A stretch of 59,112 nt of DNA, from the IMG/VR virus record IMGVR_UViG_3300047564_002154, positions 1 to 59,112 of that record, one strand, 5' to 3'. This stretch comes from a virus. This document shows positions 13,356 to 20,732 of the stretch, piece after piece; position 1 is the first letter of the stretch; each line of letters opens with the position of its first letter. Made by a program: the position numbers and the translations under genes. Below the pieces are notes generated by a model. The model ran no database searches and was not told the DNA's origin. It saw only the letters and a program-made list of their open reading frames with translations.

Positions 13356-13386
13356 GATAAGGGTTGATGTCTGAGTGCTTTGTTAT

Positions 13387-13394
13387 TATAAATA
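13387..13394 (+). promoter_or_regulatory. T4-late-like promoter box TATAAATA
   Basis: Exact octamer 16 bases before the GIY-YIG endonuclease start, with an AAAGGAGG ribosome binding site in between. Third TATAAATA in the first 14 kb. Confidence 0.48.
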
Positions 13395-13409
13395 ATAAAA
13401 GGAGGAATT

Positions 13410-14132
13410 ATGTACTTTTATGTTTATAGAATAACCTGCACCGACGAACGATCTACAGAGAAATACTATTATGGGTATCGCTCTTGTAAATGTCACCCAT
13501 CAAAAGACACTTACATGTCTAGCAGTAAATATGTTAACGCGGCGATTGATGCCTATGGGATAGATAAATTCAATAAAAAGATTTTATTTATCTTCAATTC
13601 TCGTGAGCAGGCATTAAAGATGGAAATGCGATTACATGAAAAGTTCAATGTTGCGAACAATCCCTTATTTTTCAACAGATGTAATGCTACGGAATTTGGG
13701 TTTTTAGTTGGTTCATTATACACTAAGGGTAAGACGTATGAAGACATGTATGGCGAAAATCTAGCGCGAGAATTGAAACAGAGACGTTCAGAAGCGATGA
13801 AATCTCACTCCAAAATCAGAAATTATGATAAAGAAAATAATCCTAACTTCGGCAATAAGTGGAGCGATGAACAGAAAAAACAACTGTCTGAAAAACTTGG
13901 CGGCGATCGCTCTAAGATAAAGGGTTCATTTTGGGTAACTGATGGGAATACTAACATTAAGCTCAAAAAAGGTTCTCAAATACCAGAAGGTATGTATAGA
14001 GGTAGGGTTGTGAATAATAACCCACCAAATCATAAAGGGATGAAATGGTACAACAATGGAGTCATTAACATCGTGTGTGCGCCAGAAGTAGTTCTAGACG
14101 GGTTTGTTGTTGGGAAATTAAATAATATTTGA
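13410..14132 (+). CDS. GIY-YIG homing endonuclease, T4 Seg-like
   Basis: 240 aa. The N-terminal catalytic domain starts FYVYRITC and continues YYYGYRSC (the GIY-YIG pair), KDTYMSSSKYV and SREQALKMEMRLHEKF, with the catalytic Glu in the last. A NUMOD3 segment NPNFGNKWSDEQKKQLSE and two modified NUMOD repeats (FWVTDGNTNIKLKKG, GMKWYNNGVINI) make the DNA-binding tail. Strong AGGAGG site. It lies between the RNase H-like gene and RNA ligase and looks like a free-standing selfish gene. Confidence 0.88.
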   Translation: MYFYVYRITCTDERSTEKYYYGYRSCKCHPSKDTYMSSSKYVNAAIDAYGIDKFNKKILFIFNSREQALKMEMRLHEKFNVANNPLFFNRCNATEFGFLVGSLYTKGKTYEDMYGENLARELKQRRSEAMKSHSKIRNYDKENNPNFGNKWSDEQKKQLSEKLGGDRSKIKGSFWVTDGNTNIKLKKGSQIPEGMYRGRVVNNNPPNHKGMKWYNNGVINIVCAPEVVLDGFVVGKLNNI

Positions 14133-14157
14133 CTATTATACCTAGTTATGGTATAAT
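14129..14157 (+). promoter_or_regulatory. sigma70-type promoter
   Basis: TTGACT (14129) and TATAAT (14152) with 17 bases between; the -35 overlaps the stop of the homing endonuclease. Drives the RNA ligase gene. Confidence 0.85.
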
Positions 14158-14183
14158 ACCTGTATTAATTCAGGAGATTTGTG

Positions 14184-15260
14184 ATGCGTAAACTTGCTAG
14201 TGTTCGAAAAATTGATGCAATTGTAGCCATCGAGGGCGCAGACGCGATTGAAGTCGCGATTGTCGGTGGATGGAAAGTTGTTGTCAAGAAGAATGAATTT
14301 GCAGTCGGTGATCTCGCTGTATATTTCGAGATCGATAGCTGGATTCCTACTGAGTTGGTTCCATTCCTGAGCAGAGGTAAAGAGCCACGAGAATACTACG
14401 GTGTTAAAGGTGAGCGTCTGCGCACTGTTAAGCTGCGCGGTCAACTAAGTCAAGGTCTGCTGATGGCGGGGACTATATGTCCCACTGGACTGATGGTACA
14501 CAGACCAGACTCTATGGCTCATATATTCCAAGAAGGTGATGATGTTTCAGAGTGGTTGAATATCCAAAAGTGGGAAGCTCCAGTGTCTGCCCAGCTAGCT
14601 GGGCAAGCCAAAGGTAATTTCCCTACTGTAATTCCTAAAACTGACCAAGAGCGTTGCCAAAATCTTGTACAAGAGATTAATGACGCAGTCGCGCTGGGAT
14701 TGGCTTTTGAAGTCACAGAGAAGTTGGAAGGTAGCAGCATGACTTGCTATCTGATTGATGGTGAGTTTGGAGTGTGCAGCCGCAATATTGACCTAAAGGA
14801 AACTGATGGTAATGCTTTCTGGGCAGCTGCGCGCAAGGAAGGTATTGAAGAAAAAATGCGCGCATGTTTCACGTCACGTGACTTCGCTACCAAGGGTGAC
14901 TTCGCTATTCAGGGTGAACTGATTGGTCCAGGGATACAGGGTAACATTTACAATCTGAAGGAAACAGAGTTCCGAGTTTTTGATGTTTACAACATCTCTG
15001 GCGGTTTCTACATGATGCCTGCTATTCGTCGTCATTTGATTGATGCAATGGGCTTGAAGCATGTTCCTGTTCTTGCTGCGGAAGCAAAACTATACGACAC
15101 TCTCGGCATTCAAGGCGTTGACGGGCTGTTAAAGTTCGCTGAAGGTAAGAGTGTTATAGGTCTTAAAGGTTGCGAGAGAGAAGGCGTTGTGTTTAAAGAG
15201 TGCAGTGATGCTATAACGTTCAAATGCGTGAGTAACCGATATTTAATGTCAGAGAAATAA
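14184..15260 (+). CDS. RNA ligase, DraRnl (Rnl5) type
   Basis: 358 aa. N-terminal OB-like domain (about 1-110, with FAVGDLAVYFEIDSWIP) as in Deinococcus DraRnl, then a nucleotidyltransferase domain with the KLEGSS motif (Lys180 expected to carry AMP), FGVCSRNIDL, FAIQGELIGPGIQ, EFRVFDVY and the closing EGVVFK and ITFKCVSNRYL motifs. It seals RNA ends. Next to a tRNA array, tRNA repair after host anticodon-nuclease attack is a reasonable inference. CAGGAG site; ATG 14184 preferred over GTG 14181. Confidence 0.88.
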   Translation: MRKLASVRKIDAIVAIEGADAIEVAIVGGWKVVVKKNEFAVGDLAVYFEIDSWIPTELVPFLSRGKEPREYYGVKGERLRTVKLRGQLSQGLLMAGTICPTGLMVHRPDSMAHIFQEGDDVSEWLNIQKWEAPVSAQLAGQAKGNFPTVIPKTDQERCQNLVQEINDAVALGLAFEVTEKLEGSSMTCYLIDGEFGVCSRNIDLKETDGNAFWAAARKEGIEEKMRACFTSRDFATKGDFAIQGELIGPGIQGNIYNLKETEFRVFDVYNISGGFYMMPAIRRHLIDAMGLKHVPVLAAEAKLYDTLGIQGVDGLLKFAEGKSVIGLKGCEREGVVFKECSDAITFKCVSNRYLMSEK

Positions 15261-15274
15261 TAAGGGTATAAAAC

Positions 15275-15461
15275 CCATGCAAGGGTGTAGGACAGCGTAG
15301 CATGTACGGAGTTGCGGAGGCTTCCGCGTAAATCTCCCGAGGGCAGGGATTCGCTGGGCTAGTAAACACTAGCCACCATTTTCAAGCATATTCTTTGAGG
15401 TCTTGGTCGTTACCAGCGTGGCAAAAACGGCGACAGAGTATGCTTCAATGTGGTAAAATAT
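15275..15461 (+). ncRNA. structured RNA region after RNA ligase
   Basis: No gene for 310 bases here. The 5' part has GCGGA-GGCT-TCCGC and GGCTAG-TAAACA-CTAGCC (about 15355-15372) and ends CTAGCCA. The 3' part is a 90-base element closed by a 19-position stem, AAGCATATTCT with AGAGTATGCTT plus CCA/TGG ends, and a T-rich run follows. The end sequence TTCAATGTGG resembles TTCAATATGG of the elements at 5437 and 5645. Two RNAs or one composite RNA are possible. Confidence 0.5.
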
Positions 15462-15508
15462 TTTTTTCAAAAAAACACGAGAATTTTATGGTTCTGAAGA
15501 TTTTTTTG

Positions 15509-15516
15509 ACTAAATA
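15509..15516 (+). promoter_or_regulatory. late-promoter-like box ACTAAATA
   Basis: ACTAAATA after a T-run, 60 bases before the acidic 85-aa gene. The same GACTAAATA occurs before the first HNH gene (5945), and CACTAAATA before the ncRNA at 17620. Late variant proposed, low certainty. Confidence 0.35.
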
Positions 15517-15576
15517 CTATTAGGGTCTCACAGAAGATCCATTCCCAATAATAATAAAAACAAAGAGGAATTCAAT

Positions 15577-15834
15577 ATGCGCAAGCGCGTCAAAACAATC
15601 ACAGAAGTAACCCATGAACATGGTGTTGTTTCACTAGATATCCCACTGTATGAAACTCTTTTAGAACACGTCGGTCATGAGTCCGTCACGGACAAACACA
15701 TCGATATGTTAATCGAAAAGACTATCAAGATCACAGAGGAAGAAGAAGGTGATGCATTAACCCATGAACATCTACCAGCTTTAACTGCTGGGCAACCAAT
15801 GACTCCAGCATTGGCTGAAGTAACTTCTTCTTAA
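15577..15834 (+). CDS. acidic hypothetical protein
   Basis: 85 aa behind AGAGGAA. Acidic (run EEEEGD) with two THEHxxx segments, residues about 12-16 and 62-66. It precedes the Gly-rich protein and fibre genes, so a virion role is possible. No family recognised. Confidence 0.6.
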   Translation: MRKRVKTITEVTHEHGVVSLDIPLYETLLEHVGHESVTDKHIDMLIEKTIKITEEEEGDALTHEHLPALTAGQPMTPALAEVTSS

Positions 15835-15855
15835 AATAAAAAGAATTTGGTTAAT

Positions 15856-15885
15856 ACCAAGTCGCTTGGTGATGGCGTTCATCAC
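15856..15885 (+). other. two overlapping intergenic hairpins
   Basis: ACCAAG-TCG-CTTGGT and GTGATG-GCGTT-CATCAC overlap by two bases between two genes, with no T-run. They could form alternative folds that set mRNA decay or translation of the next gene. Confidence 0.4.
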
Positions 15886-15925
15886 TTTAAACTCTCGACA
15901 ATAAAAACAATAAAGGAGAATCAAT

Positions 15926-16681
15926 ATGGATTCAAGTTTAAGTACAGGTGGTGGTGATTTCCTAGGTGGTGGTTTTGGAGGAGGCGGTCTAATCGGCGGT
16001 CTTATCCTAGGCTCACTGCTACGCAACAACGGAAATCTGTTTGGTGGTGGTGCAGATGGTATTAATGGCGCAGTTCTTCGTAACCCACCAGAGCAGAATC
16101 AAGCCAACATGGATTTGATGGCAGCAATCGGTGCTGTTGACAAAGCCACTGCGGTTGCAACTGCTGCTATGGAAGCAAGCCAAGCAAACCAAACTATCGG
16201 TATCACTTCTCAATTCAACAACACCACAGCGTCTCTTGCTGCACGTGTTGATGGAGTAAAAGAGGCAGTGAATGCAGGTACAATGGTTCTTGCTCAACAG
16301 TTGAATGGTCTTCAACAACAAGTAATGGAAAATCGTTATGAGTTGTCCAAAGACGTTCAGAACGATGGTGACAAGACTCGTTCTTTAATCACTCAACAAT
16401 ATGAAATGAACTTGCAGCGTCAGCTAGCTGACGCAAATGCTGCAATTATTGAGTTACGTAATCGTGAGCATTCAGCCCTTGCTGCTCGAGGCGTTGAAGT
16501 CACCACGACAAATAACATCAATCAAATGCAACAGCAACAACAGAGCCAAGCACAATATGGTCAGTTGGCAAATCTTATCTGGGGTCTTGGACAACAGATT
16601 CGTTCAACTAACGAAGCCATTAATGTTGGTTCTGGTACACTAACGGCTAACCCAGCTAACACCAACACAAACATTAGATAA
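15926..16681 (+). CDS. Gly-rich and coiled-coil protein, putative structural
   Basis: 251 aa behind AAGGAGA. Residues 1-45 are Gly-rich with a hydrophobic stretch ([14 protein letters not shown]). A long Ala/Gln helical middle with coiled-coil character follows (about 55-185), then a QQQQ stretch and an Asn/Thr-rich tail. It resembles phage proteins of unknown role with an N-terminal Gly patch and a Gln-rich coil. Next to the fibre gene, so a head or fibre accessory role is inferred. Confidence 0.6.
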   Translation: MDSSLSTGGGDFLGGGFGGGGLIGGLILGSLLRNNGNLFGGGADGINGAVLRNPPEQNQANMDLMAAIGAVDKATAVATAAMEASQANQTIGITSQFNNTTASLAARVDGVKEAVNAGTMVLAQQLNGLQQQVMENRYELSKDVQNDGDKTRSLITQQYEMNLQRQLADANAAIIELRNREHSALAARGVEVTTTNNINQMQQQQQSQAQYGQLANLIWGLGQQIRSTNEAINVGSGTLTANPANTNTNIR

Positions 16682-16695
16682 TAATGGGGGCTCAT

Positions 16696-17283
16696 ATGAT
16701 TATGCCATATTATGCCCCATGTTGGATACCACCACTACAGTCTATCAGCGATAATGATACTGCAGTATTAATTGCTGGTGGTGCTGGAATTCCTGGACCA
16801 GCTGGTCCAGCTGGACCGAAAGGAGATCAAGGTGAGAAGGGGCAGACGGGAGAGAAAGGCGCTACGGGAGAAGTTGGACCACAAGGGGAACCTGGATTGC
16901 ATGGTGAACCTGGAGTGCAAGGGGAACCTGGACCAAGAGGTGAACCTGGACCACAAGGGGAACCTGGACCAAGAGGTGAACCTGGACCAACGGACGGAGT
17001 TGTTAATACAGTTCTTACGGGATCCGCATATTATGCGACAACGAGTGATTGCTACATTGGAGTCGATAGTAAAGAACCAACAACAATACATCTCCCAGCA
17101 GATGCAGAAGATGGAAAAATCTATATTATTAAAGCAGAAATGAAACCACCACTTGGTAATCGTAAGATCACCATTGTTGGAGCAGGTGCAGAATTGATAG
17201 ATGGTTATCAAGACTACACTATTTCTGTATCAAATGAATCTGTCACTGTAATATTCCGTGGAGGAAATTGGCATATCATTTGA
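16696..17283 (+). CDS. collagen-like phage fibre protein
   Basis: 195 aa. A short N-terminal segment is followed by about 24 Gly-X-Y triplets ([11 protein letters not shown], then repeated GEPGP units) and a 95-aa beta-rich C-terminal domain with [18 protein letters not shown], like the trimerising tips of head or tail fibres. Start at ATG 16696 because GGGGG lies 5 bases upstream; ATG 16684 has no site. Fibre or head decoration inferred. A terminator follows. Confidence 0.78.
   Translation: MIMPYYAPCWIPPLQSISDNDTAVLIAGGAGIPGPAGPAGPKGDQGEKGQTGEKGATGEVGPQGEPGLHGEPGVQGEPGPRGEPGPQGEPGPRGEPGPTDGVVNTVLTGSAYYATTSDCYIGVDSKEPTTIHLPADAEDGKIYIIKAEMKPPLGNRKITIVGAGAELIDGYQDYTISVSNESVTVIFRGGNWHII
16786..16995 (+). 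repeat. Gly-X-Y coding tandem repeat
   Basis: Collagen triplets with a repeated 9- to 18-base DNA unit of the type GGTGAACCTGGACCA; the last six units are nearly identical and so prone to length change. Confidence 0.85.
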
Positions 17284-17308
17284 CATGATGTGTTTTATGT
17301 GTATTAAT

Positions 17309-17350
17309 ACAGGGCTGAAAAACAGCCCTGTATTATTTTATTTTTTTTAT
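17309..17350 (+). terminator. intrinsic terminator after the fibre gene
   Basis: ACAGGGCTG-AAAAA-CAGCCCTGT, a perfect 9-bp stem, followed by a long T-rich tract. Confidence 0.93.
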
Positions 17351-17367
17351 TTTTTGCGAGGTATATA

Positions 17368-17616
17368 ATGTACGGTATAAGAGAAATTATTGAAATACGT
17401 AAAATAGAACGCGAACGCCCAAAGGTTAAAGAAGTTTGGTGTAGCGCACAAGTGGAAGATTTTGAAAGAATGATTCAAATGGTGGAAGAACTTATTGCCA
17501 CTGCGGTCACATCAAATAATTCTTCTCACCAGTATTCAATTTTGCAGGAATCCAGGGAAAATTTTATTCATGAATTTTTGACAATGGCAGAGAAGTACCG
17601 AATTGTTGATCACTAA
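17368..17616 (+). CDS. small hypothetical protein
   Basis: 82 aa behind GCGAGG. N-terminal basic and acidic stretch (IRKIERERPKVKE), then an all-helical domain. Placed between a terminator and an ncRNA, it lacks an obvious promoter other than read-through. No family recognised. Confidence 0.6.
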   Translation: MYGIREIIEIRKIERERPKVKEVWCSAQVEDFERMIQMVEELIATAVTSNNSSHQYSILQESRENFIHEFLTMAEKYRIVDH

Positions 17617-17619
17617 ATA

Positions 17620-17780
17620 AACTTATGTAGTGGTTTAGGTGTTTGGAGCGTGATTTCCCAGCAGCACCGAGGTTCCCTAAGCCGATGCAAGGAACCACCC
17701 ACCTGAAAGGGTCTAGCTAAGTCTAGGTAAGAGGGGTCGGACCGCAGTACTGTTCGAGCCATCTTCGGATGGCTTTTTTT
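17620..17780 (+). ncRNA. stand-alone structured ncRNA gene (about 150 nt)
   Basis: No reading frame of use, but dense pairing and a textbook terminator. GGTTTAGG/CCTAAGCC (8 bp with a G-T), GGTTCC/GGAACC, and AGGTG/CACCT can form; the first two share bases, so a pseudoknot or a switch is possible. CACTAAATA at 17611 could be a late-type promoter. Conserved-looking blocks GGGTCTAGCTAAGTCTAGG and GAGGGGTCGG lie before the terminator. I cannot match it to a known RNA family. Confidence 0.6.
17757..17780 (+). terminator. intrinsic terminator with UUCG tetraloop
   Basis: AGCCATC-TTCG-GATGGCT followed by TTTTTTT; the 3' end of the ncRNA gene. Confidence 0.95.
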
Positions 17781-17782
17781 AT

Positions 17783-17811
17783 TTGCTTTGCAATTATTAC
17801 TGTAGTAAAAT
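17783..17811 (+). promoter_or_regulatory. probable sigma70-type promoter
   Basis: TTGCTT (17783), 17-base spacer, TAAAAT (17806), right after the terminator and ahead of the small-gene operon at 17842. Confidence 0.6.
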
Positions 17812-17841
17812 AGTTACAATATCTACGCTAATGGAGAAAAT

Positions 17842-18105
17842 ATGGAACAGCTAAATGAAGTCAAACAGCCCGGTGAAATCGAGCAGCCCGTTGAAGTCGA
17901 ACAGCAAGATGAAGTCAAACAGCCATCTGCATTCAAACTTGAATGGGAAGCGAAGAAGTTACTGAAAAGATCCAAGAAAAAAGCAAAGAAACAGCTAGTG
18001 CACAGAGGTCATACTCCATCTGAAGCCACTGGTATGATCAAACAAGCATTCAAAAGCATCGCCAACAATAAACCAGAAAAACGCGCAGCTGGACGAGGTA
18101 AGTGA
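17842..18105 (+). CDS. small protein with acidic repeat and basic tail
   Basis: 87 aa. The N-terminal 30 residues are made of degenerate repeats (EVKQPGE, EIEQPVE, EVEQQDE), followed by a strongly basic helical part (KKLLKRSKKKAKKQL) and RAAGRGK at the end. GGAG site. Possibly nucleic-acid binding by charge; no family recognised. Confidence 0.6.
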   Translation: MEQLNEVKQPGEIEQPVEVEQQDEVKQPSAFKLEWEAKKLLKRSKKKAKKQLVHRGHTPSEATGMIKQAFKSIANNKPEKRAAGRGK

Positions 18106-18108
18106 TTT

Positions 18109-18318
18109 ATGGATATAAAAAATTATCAACAGCTACCCAAGAAACCTATGACGTTTGAAGAATGGAAAGGTAATCTTGCGCCACGGTGGTCTGATGAACA
18201 GGCAAAGTCTTTGTCTAGGTTACACGATATCGATTCCAAAAAACAATTCGAAGAAATGATGAAAAGTGAGTATCAAGAATATTTGGACAATTTGAATGGT
18301 GATTGGCTTTTACGATAG
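18109..18318 (+). CDS. small hypothetical protein
   Basis: 69 aa; MTFEEWKGNLAPRWSDEQAKSLSRLH is the distinctive segment. Starts 3 bases after the preceding stop, so cotranslated. No family recognised. Confidence 0.6.
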   Translation: MDIKNYQQLPKKPMTFEEWKGNLAPRWSDEQAKSLSRLHDIDSKKQFEEMMKSEYQEYLDNLNGDWLLR

Positions 18319-18361
18319 ACAGTAAACATCTCGATCATTTATCCTTTTATTTGGAGTGCGC

Positions 18362-18538
18362 ATGATAGTAGAAGAAACACTCAAGCAGAAAATTGTTAAT
18401 TTGGAAGAAAGGCTGCAAACTCTAAACGAAGACGTTATCGAGGCATATATGCAAGGTAGCGATATTCTTTGGGATCGTCTTAAAAAGATGAAAGCGAGAG
18501 TTAAAACAGATCTCGCTTTCTGCAGAAAAATCCTTTAA
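18362..18538 (+). CDS. small coiled-coil protein
   Basis: 58 aa, almost wholly helical with heptad-like Leu spacing (LEERLQTLNEDVIEAY). ATG 18362 chosen since GGAG lies 7 bases before it. Function unknown. Confidence 0.6.
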   Translation: MIVEETLKQKIVNLEERLQTLNEDVIEAYMQGSDILWDRLKKMKARVKTDLAFCRKIL

Positions 18539-18557
18539 CGACTGCACGAGACGACCG

Positions 18558-18755
18558 ATGCGCAAATCAGATAAATTCTTCCTAATAGGAATCATGATAT
18601 TCACTATCGTGCTTTTCGCTATTGTCCTGGTAGCTTCTCTGCTATCAATAGACGATAAGAACAAAACGTGCGAACAGAAGGGTGGTGTTTTAGTGAAAGC
18701 ACCTTCCGGAGTTTTGTGTGTAGACAAACGTGTCACCGCACAACATGGGAAGTGA
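18558..18755 (+). CDS. small single-TM protein with exported Cys pair
   Basis: 65 aa: basic start, one TM helix (about 8-30), then a short domain CEQKGGVLVKAPSGVLCVDK whose two Cys could form a disulfide outside the membrane. This layout is common in phage small membrane proteins; function unknown. Confidence 0.65.
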   Translation: MRKSDKFFLIGIMIFTIVLFAIVLVASLLSIDDKNKTCEQKGGVLVKAPSGVLCVDKRVTAQHGK

Positions 18756-18791
18756 TGATTCTTTAATCAAGAGTACAATCTGAGATGTATA

Positions 18792-18980
18792 ATGTTTAAA
18801 CTGGTCTTATTGTTTCCGCTGTTTGTTTTTCTTATCACAGGCATTCTCGACGCTGCTCGAGAATTTTGGTCTACATTTCAAGATGAAAAGCGTCAACCAT
18901 TCTGTAAAGTGGCAGTAAAAACATTAATCATTTCTACCTGTTTGACATCAATCATTTTCGCCATTGCATTTTTATCGTGA
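18792..18980 (+). CDS. small membrane protein, two TM helices
   Basis: 62 aa with hydrophobic segments at about 2-20 and 42-61 and a charged loop (WSTFQDEKRQPF). The ribosome binding site is poor. Neighbour of another membrane protein gene. Confidence 0.6.
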   Translation: MFKLVLLFPLFVFLITGILDAAREFWSTFQDEKRQPFCKVAVKTLIISTCLTSIIFAIAFLS

Positions 18981-18986
18981 GTCAAA

Positions 18987-19193
18987 ATGAAACTATATCA
19001 AATACACTATCCCGATGAACATAATAATCCAATAACTGAGATTCTCACTGAAGAAGAAATACTAGCGGAATATTGGGAATATTGGAAAGGGAAAATGGAA
19101 TCGGTCGGTAAGTTTGATTTAATCACTAAAGAAAATTGTTTAGACGACTGGATGATTTTACACTGGGCATCTGTTATAAAAATTCCCGAATGA
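18987..19193 (+). CDS. conserved small phage protein
   Basis: 68 aa with MKLYQIHYPDEHNNPITEIL, EEEILAEYWEYWKGKM and LDDWMILHWA. I recall the same pattern in several T4-like phages, unannotated. The site before the ATG is weak, but it follows the previous gene by 6 bases. Confidence 0.65.
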   Translation: MKLYQIHYPDEHNNPITEILTEEEILAEYWEYWKGKMESVGKFDLITKENCLDDWMILHWASVIKIPE

Positions 19194-19201
19194 GGCAATC
19201 T

Positions 19202-19420
19202 ATGAGAACTAGAGAACAAATCATCACATCCATGTGCTATACGTATAGACACGACTATGGGATCGACAAAGGAATTAGAGAATTCGCAGGAAACATCACT
19301 CTTTCTCATCACCTATCTTCAGGCATGTATCAAGAAGAACGAGAGTCTCTCTGGAATACTATGGCTCAAATATTCGATAATGATATTGCTCCGTATATGG
19401 AAATGAAGGATAACATATGA
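19202..19420 (+). CDS. small hypothetical protein
   Basis: 72 aa; ATG 19202 follows GAGGCA. Helical, one His pair (LSHHLSS). Ends in an ATGA overlap with the next membrane protein gene. Confidence 0.6.
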   Translation: MRTREQIITSMCYTYRHDYGIDKGIREFAGNITLSHHLSSGMYQEERESLWNTMAQIFDNDIAPYMEMKDNI

Positions 19421-19593
19421 AGGCATTCTTTAAACTACCACTAACGGTACAGATAGCAACTCTACTAATTGCCATACCGTTAATAACCCTAGTTGTTATA
19501 GGGTTATTCACAGAACCACGCGTTGCGATACCGGCTGTGATGGTAACGTGTGGATTAATACGTATTATAATTTACGATGTTTATAAAAAATGA
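19417..19593 (+). CDS. small membrane protein, two TM helices
   Basis: 58 aa reading frame coupled by ATGA to the gene before it. Two hydrophobic segments (about 9-31 and 36-54) and a basic end (DVYKK). Confidence 0.6.
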   Translation: MKAFFKLPLTVQIATLLIAIPLITLVVIGLFTEPRVAIPAVMVTCGLIRIIIYDVYKK

Positions 19594-19664
19594 CCGATAA
19601 CGCTAAACTTGATAATCAAGTATTGGATCAATATAAACCAATGATGATATGGAAAAGATCATGA
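19590..19664 (+). pseudogene. 24-aa remnant duplicating the start of the gene at 19846
   Basis: ATGACCGATAACGCTAAACTT is repeated exactly at 19846, after which the sequences differ; this copy stops after 24 codons. Probably a leftover of a small duplication or recombination. Confidence 0.5.
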
Positions 19665-19849
19665 AACGACTAATAAACGATACAATCACTGGAAAACCAT
19701 ATATTGGTGTAGAGATAGACGATAAGATGCTAAATTTTGTTCTATTGAAACATCCAACTCATGAGAAACACTGGATTGCACATATCGATAAGAGAGCAAT
19801 ACCCCAGTTGATCGAGATCTTGCAAGAAAGTATGAAGGAGGAAAAATGA
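19649..19849 (+). CDS. small hypothetical protein
   Basis: 66 aa; ATG 19649 or 19661 both possible (GAAAAGATC before the second). Small alpha/beta protein with KPYIGVEIDDKMLNFVLL. Overlaps the next gene by ATGA. Confidence 0.6.
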   Translation: MEKIMKRLINDTITGKPYIGVEIDDKMLNFVLLKHPTHEKHWIAHIDKRAIPQLIEILQESMKEEK

Positions 19850-20070
19850 CCGATAACGCTAAACTTATCATCATCTCTGATCTACTGGACACAAAGATAC
19901 GGAAGGAAAAAGAACTGGCATTCTATAATGATCAGCTGAAGGAACTGCAATCCAAGATGTTCTGGGTAAAGAAGGAAATCGATCTGACCACGAATATTAT
20001 CGACATGATCGAAAAGGAAAAGATGATGGATCTGCAGAAATGGATGACGGAAAGAGATGCCAAATTATAA
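19846..20070 (+). CDS. small coiled-coil protein
   Basis: 74 aa, charged and helical throughout (KEKELAFYNDQLKELQSKMFWVKKEIDL). AAGGAGG site. The 3' end overlaps the next gene by 14 bases. Phage coiled-coil protein of unknown role. Confidence 0.65.
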   Translation: MTDNAKLIIISDLLDTKIRKEKELAFYNDQLKELQSKMFWVKKEIDLTTNIIDMIEKEKMMDLQKWMTERDAKL

Positions 20071-20338
20071 ACACCACTGCAAAGAGTGGGGTTTCCTAGA
20101 GATAGACGAAGATTCACCAGAGTATGAATCCTGCAGGTGTGCTATAGACTCTGATGGTAATAGTCCAAAATTCTTACCAAACGATCGAGTCTATGTCCAT
20201 CCAATACGTATGGAAGCCACTGTAATAAAACAATTCCTACACTATGATGGACCTGAATCCTTCTGGGGAAACGTCCATGTACAATACGATGATGGAATCA
20301 AAGGTACATGCAATTCCTGGCAAATGGAGAAAATATGA
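20057..20338 (+). CDS. hypothetical protein with Cys/His motif
   Basis: 93 aa. HHCKEWGFLEIDEDSPEYESCRC contains a possible metal site; the rest reads like an SH3-type beta barrel (LPNDRVYVHP, HVQYDDGIKGTC). Linked by overlaps to both neighbours. Function unknown. Confidence 0.6.
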   Translation: MPNYKHHCKEWGFLEIDEDSPEYESCRCAIDSDGNSPKFLPNDRVYVHPIRMEATVIKQFLHYDGPESFWGNVHVQYDDGIKGTCNSWQMEKI

Positions 20339-20709
20339 AAATAACTGAAGACCAATTTAGATATGAGTGGTTTAGTGGAACAGGCAGTGGTGGTCAGCAT
20401 CGTAATAAACATCAGAACTGCTGTCGATGCATTCATGAACCAACTGGAATCCAAGCGAATGGAACTAACTCTCGCTCTCGCGAGGACAATAAACGCGCAG
20501 CATACATTACCTGTTTGTCCAGAGTTCAATCACGCTTCCATAAGGATACAGAGAGATTCCAAGCAGGTACAGAACGAATTCGAACTTATCACGAGCCAGA
20601 TAATCGAGTGACCGATCACGCTTCCGGATTCCAGGACACATATGTCAATATCGTCATCAAAGGAAACATGGAAGACGTGATTGAAGCCAGAGCGAAAGCA
20701 ATGAGATAA
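20335..20709 (+). CDS. GGQ-motif release-factor-like protein (RF-1 domain)
   Basis: 124 aa. EWFSGTGSGGQHRNKHQN (GGQ at 19-21) followed by IHEPTGIQA and a basic RVQSR segment is the peptidyl-tRNA hydrolysis domain of class I release factors. No stop-codon recognition domain is present, so it is nearer to ArfB/YaeJ or PrfH in size, although the C-terminus lacks the long basic tail of ArfB. It could release stalled or hibernating ribosomes during infection (inference). Coupled to the gene before it by ATGA. Confidence 0.8.
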   Translation: MKITEDQFRYEWFSGTGSGGQHRNKHQNCCRCIHEPTGIQANGTNSRSREDNKRAAYITCLSRVQSRFHKDTERFQAGTERIRTYHEPDNRVTDHASGFQDTYVNIVIKGNMEDVIEARAKAMR

Positions 20710-20732
20710 TACGTATTAATATGGGGTAATCT

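Noticed and set aside
16768-17211. Serine/Arg repeat proteins in other frames of the collagen-like gene
   Set aside because: Generated by reading the Gly-X-Y repeat DNA in the wrong frame or strand.
17620-17780. Considered as tmRNA or a known riboswitch
   Set aside because: No tRNA-like end pairing with CCA, no tag frame, and no riboswitch core that I recognise.
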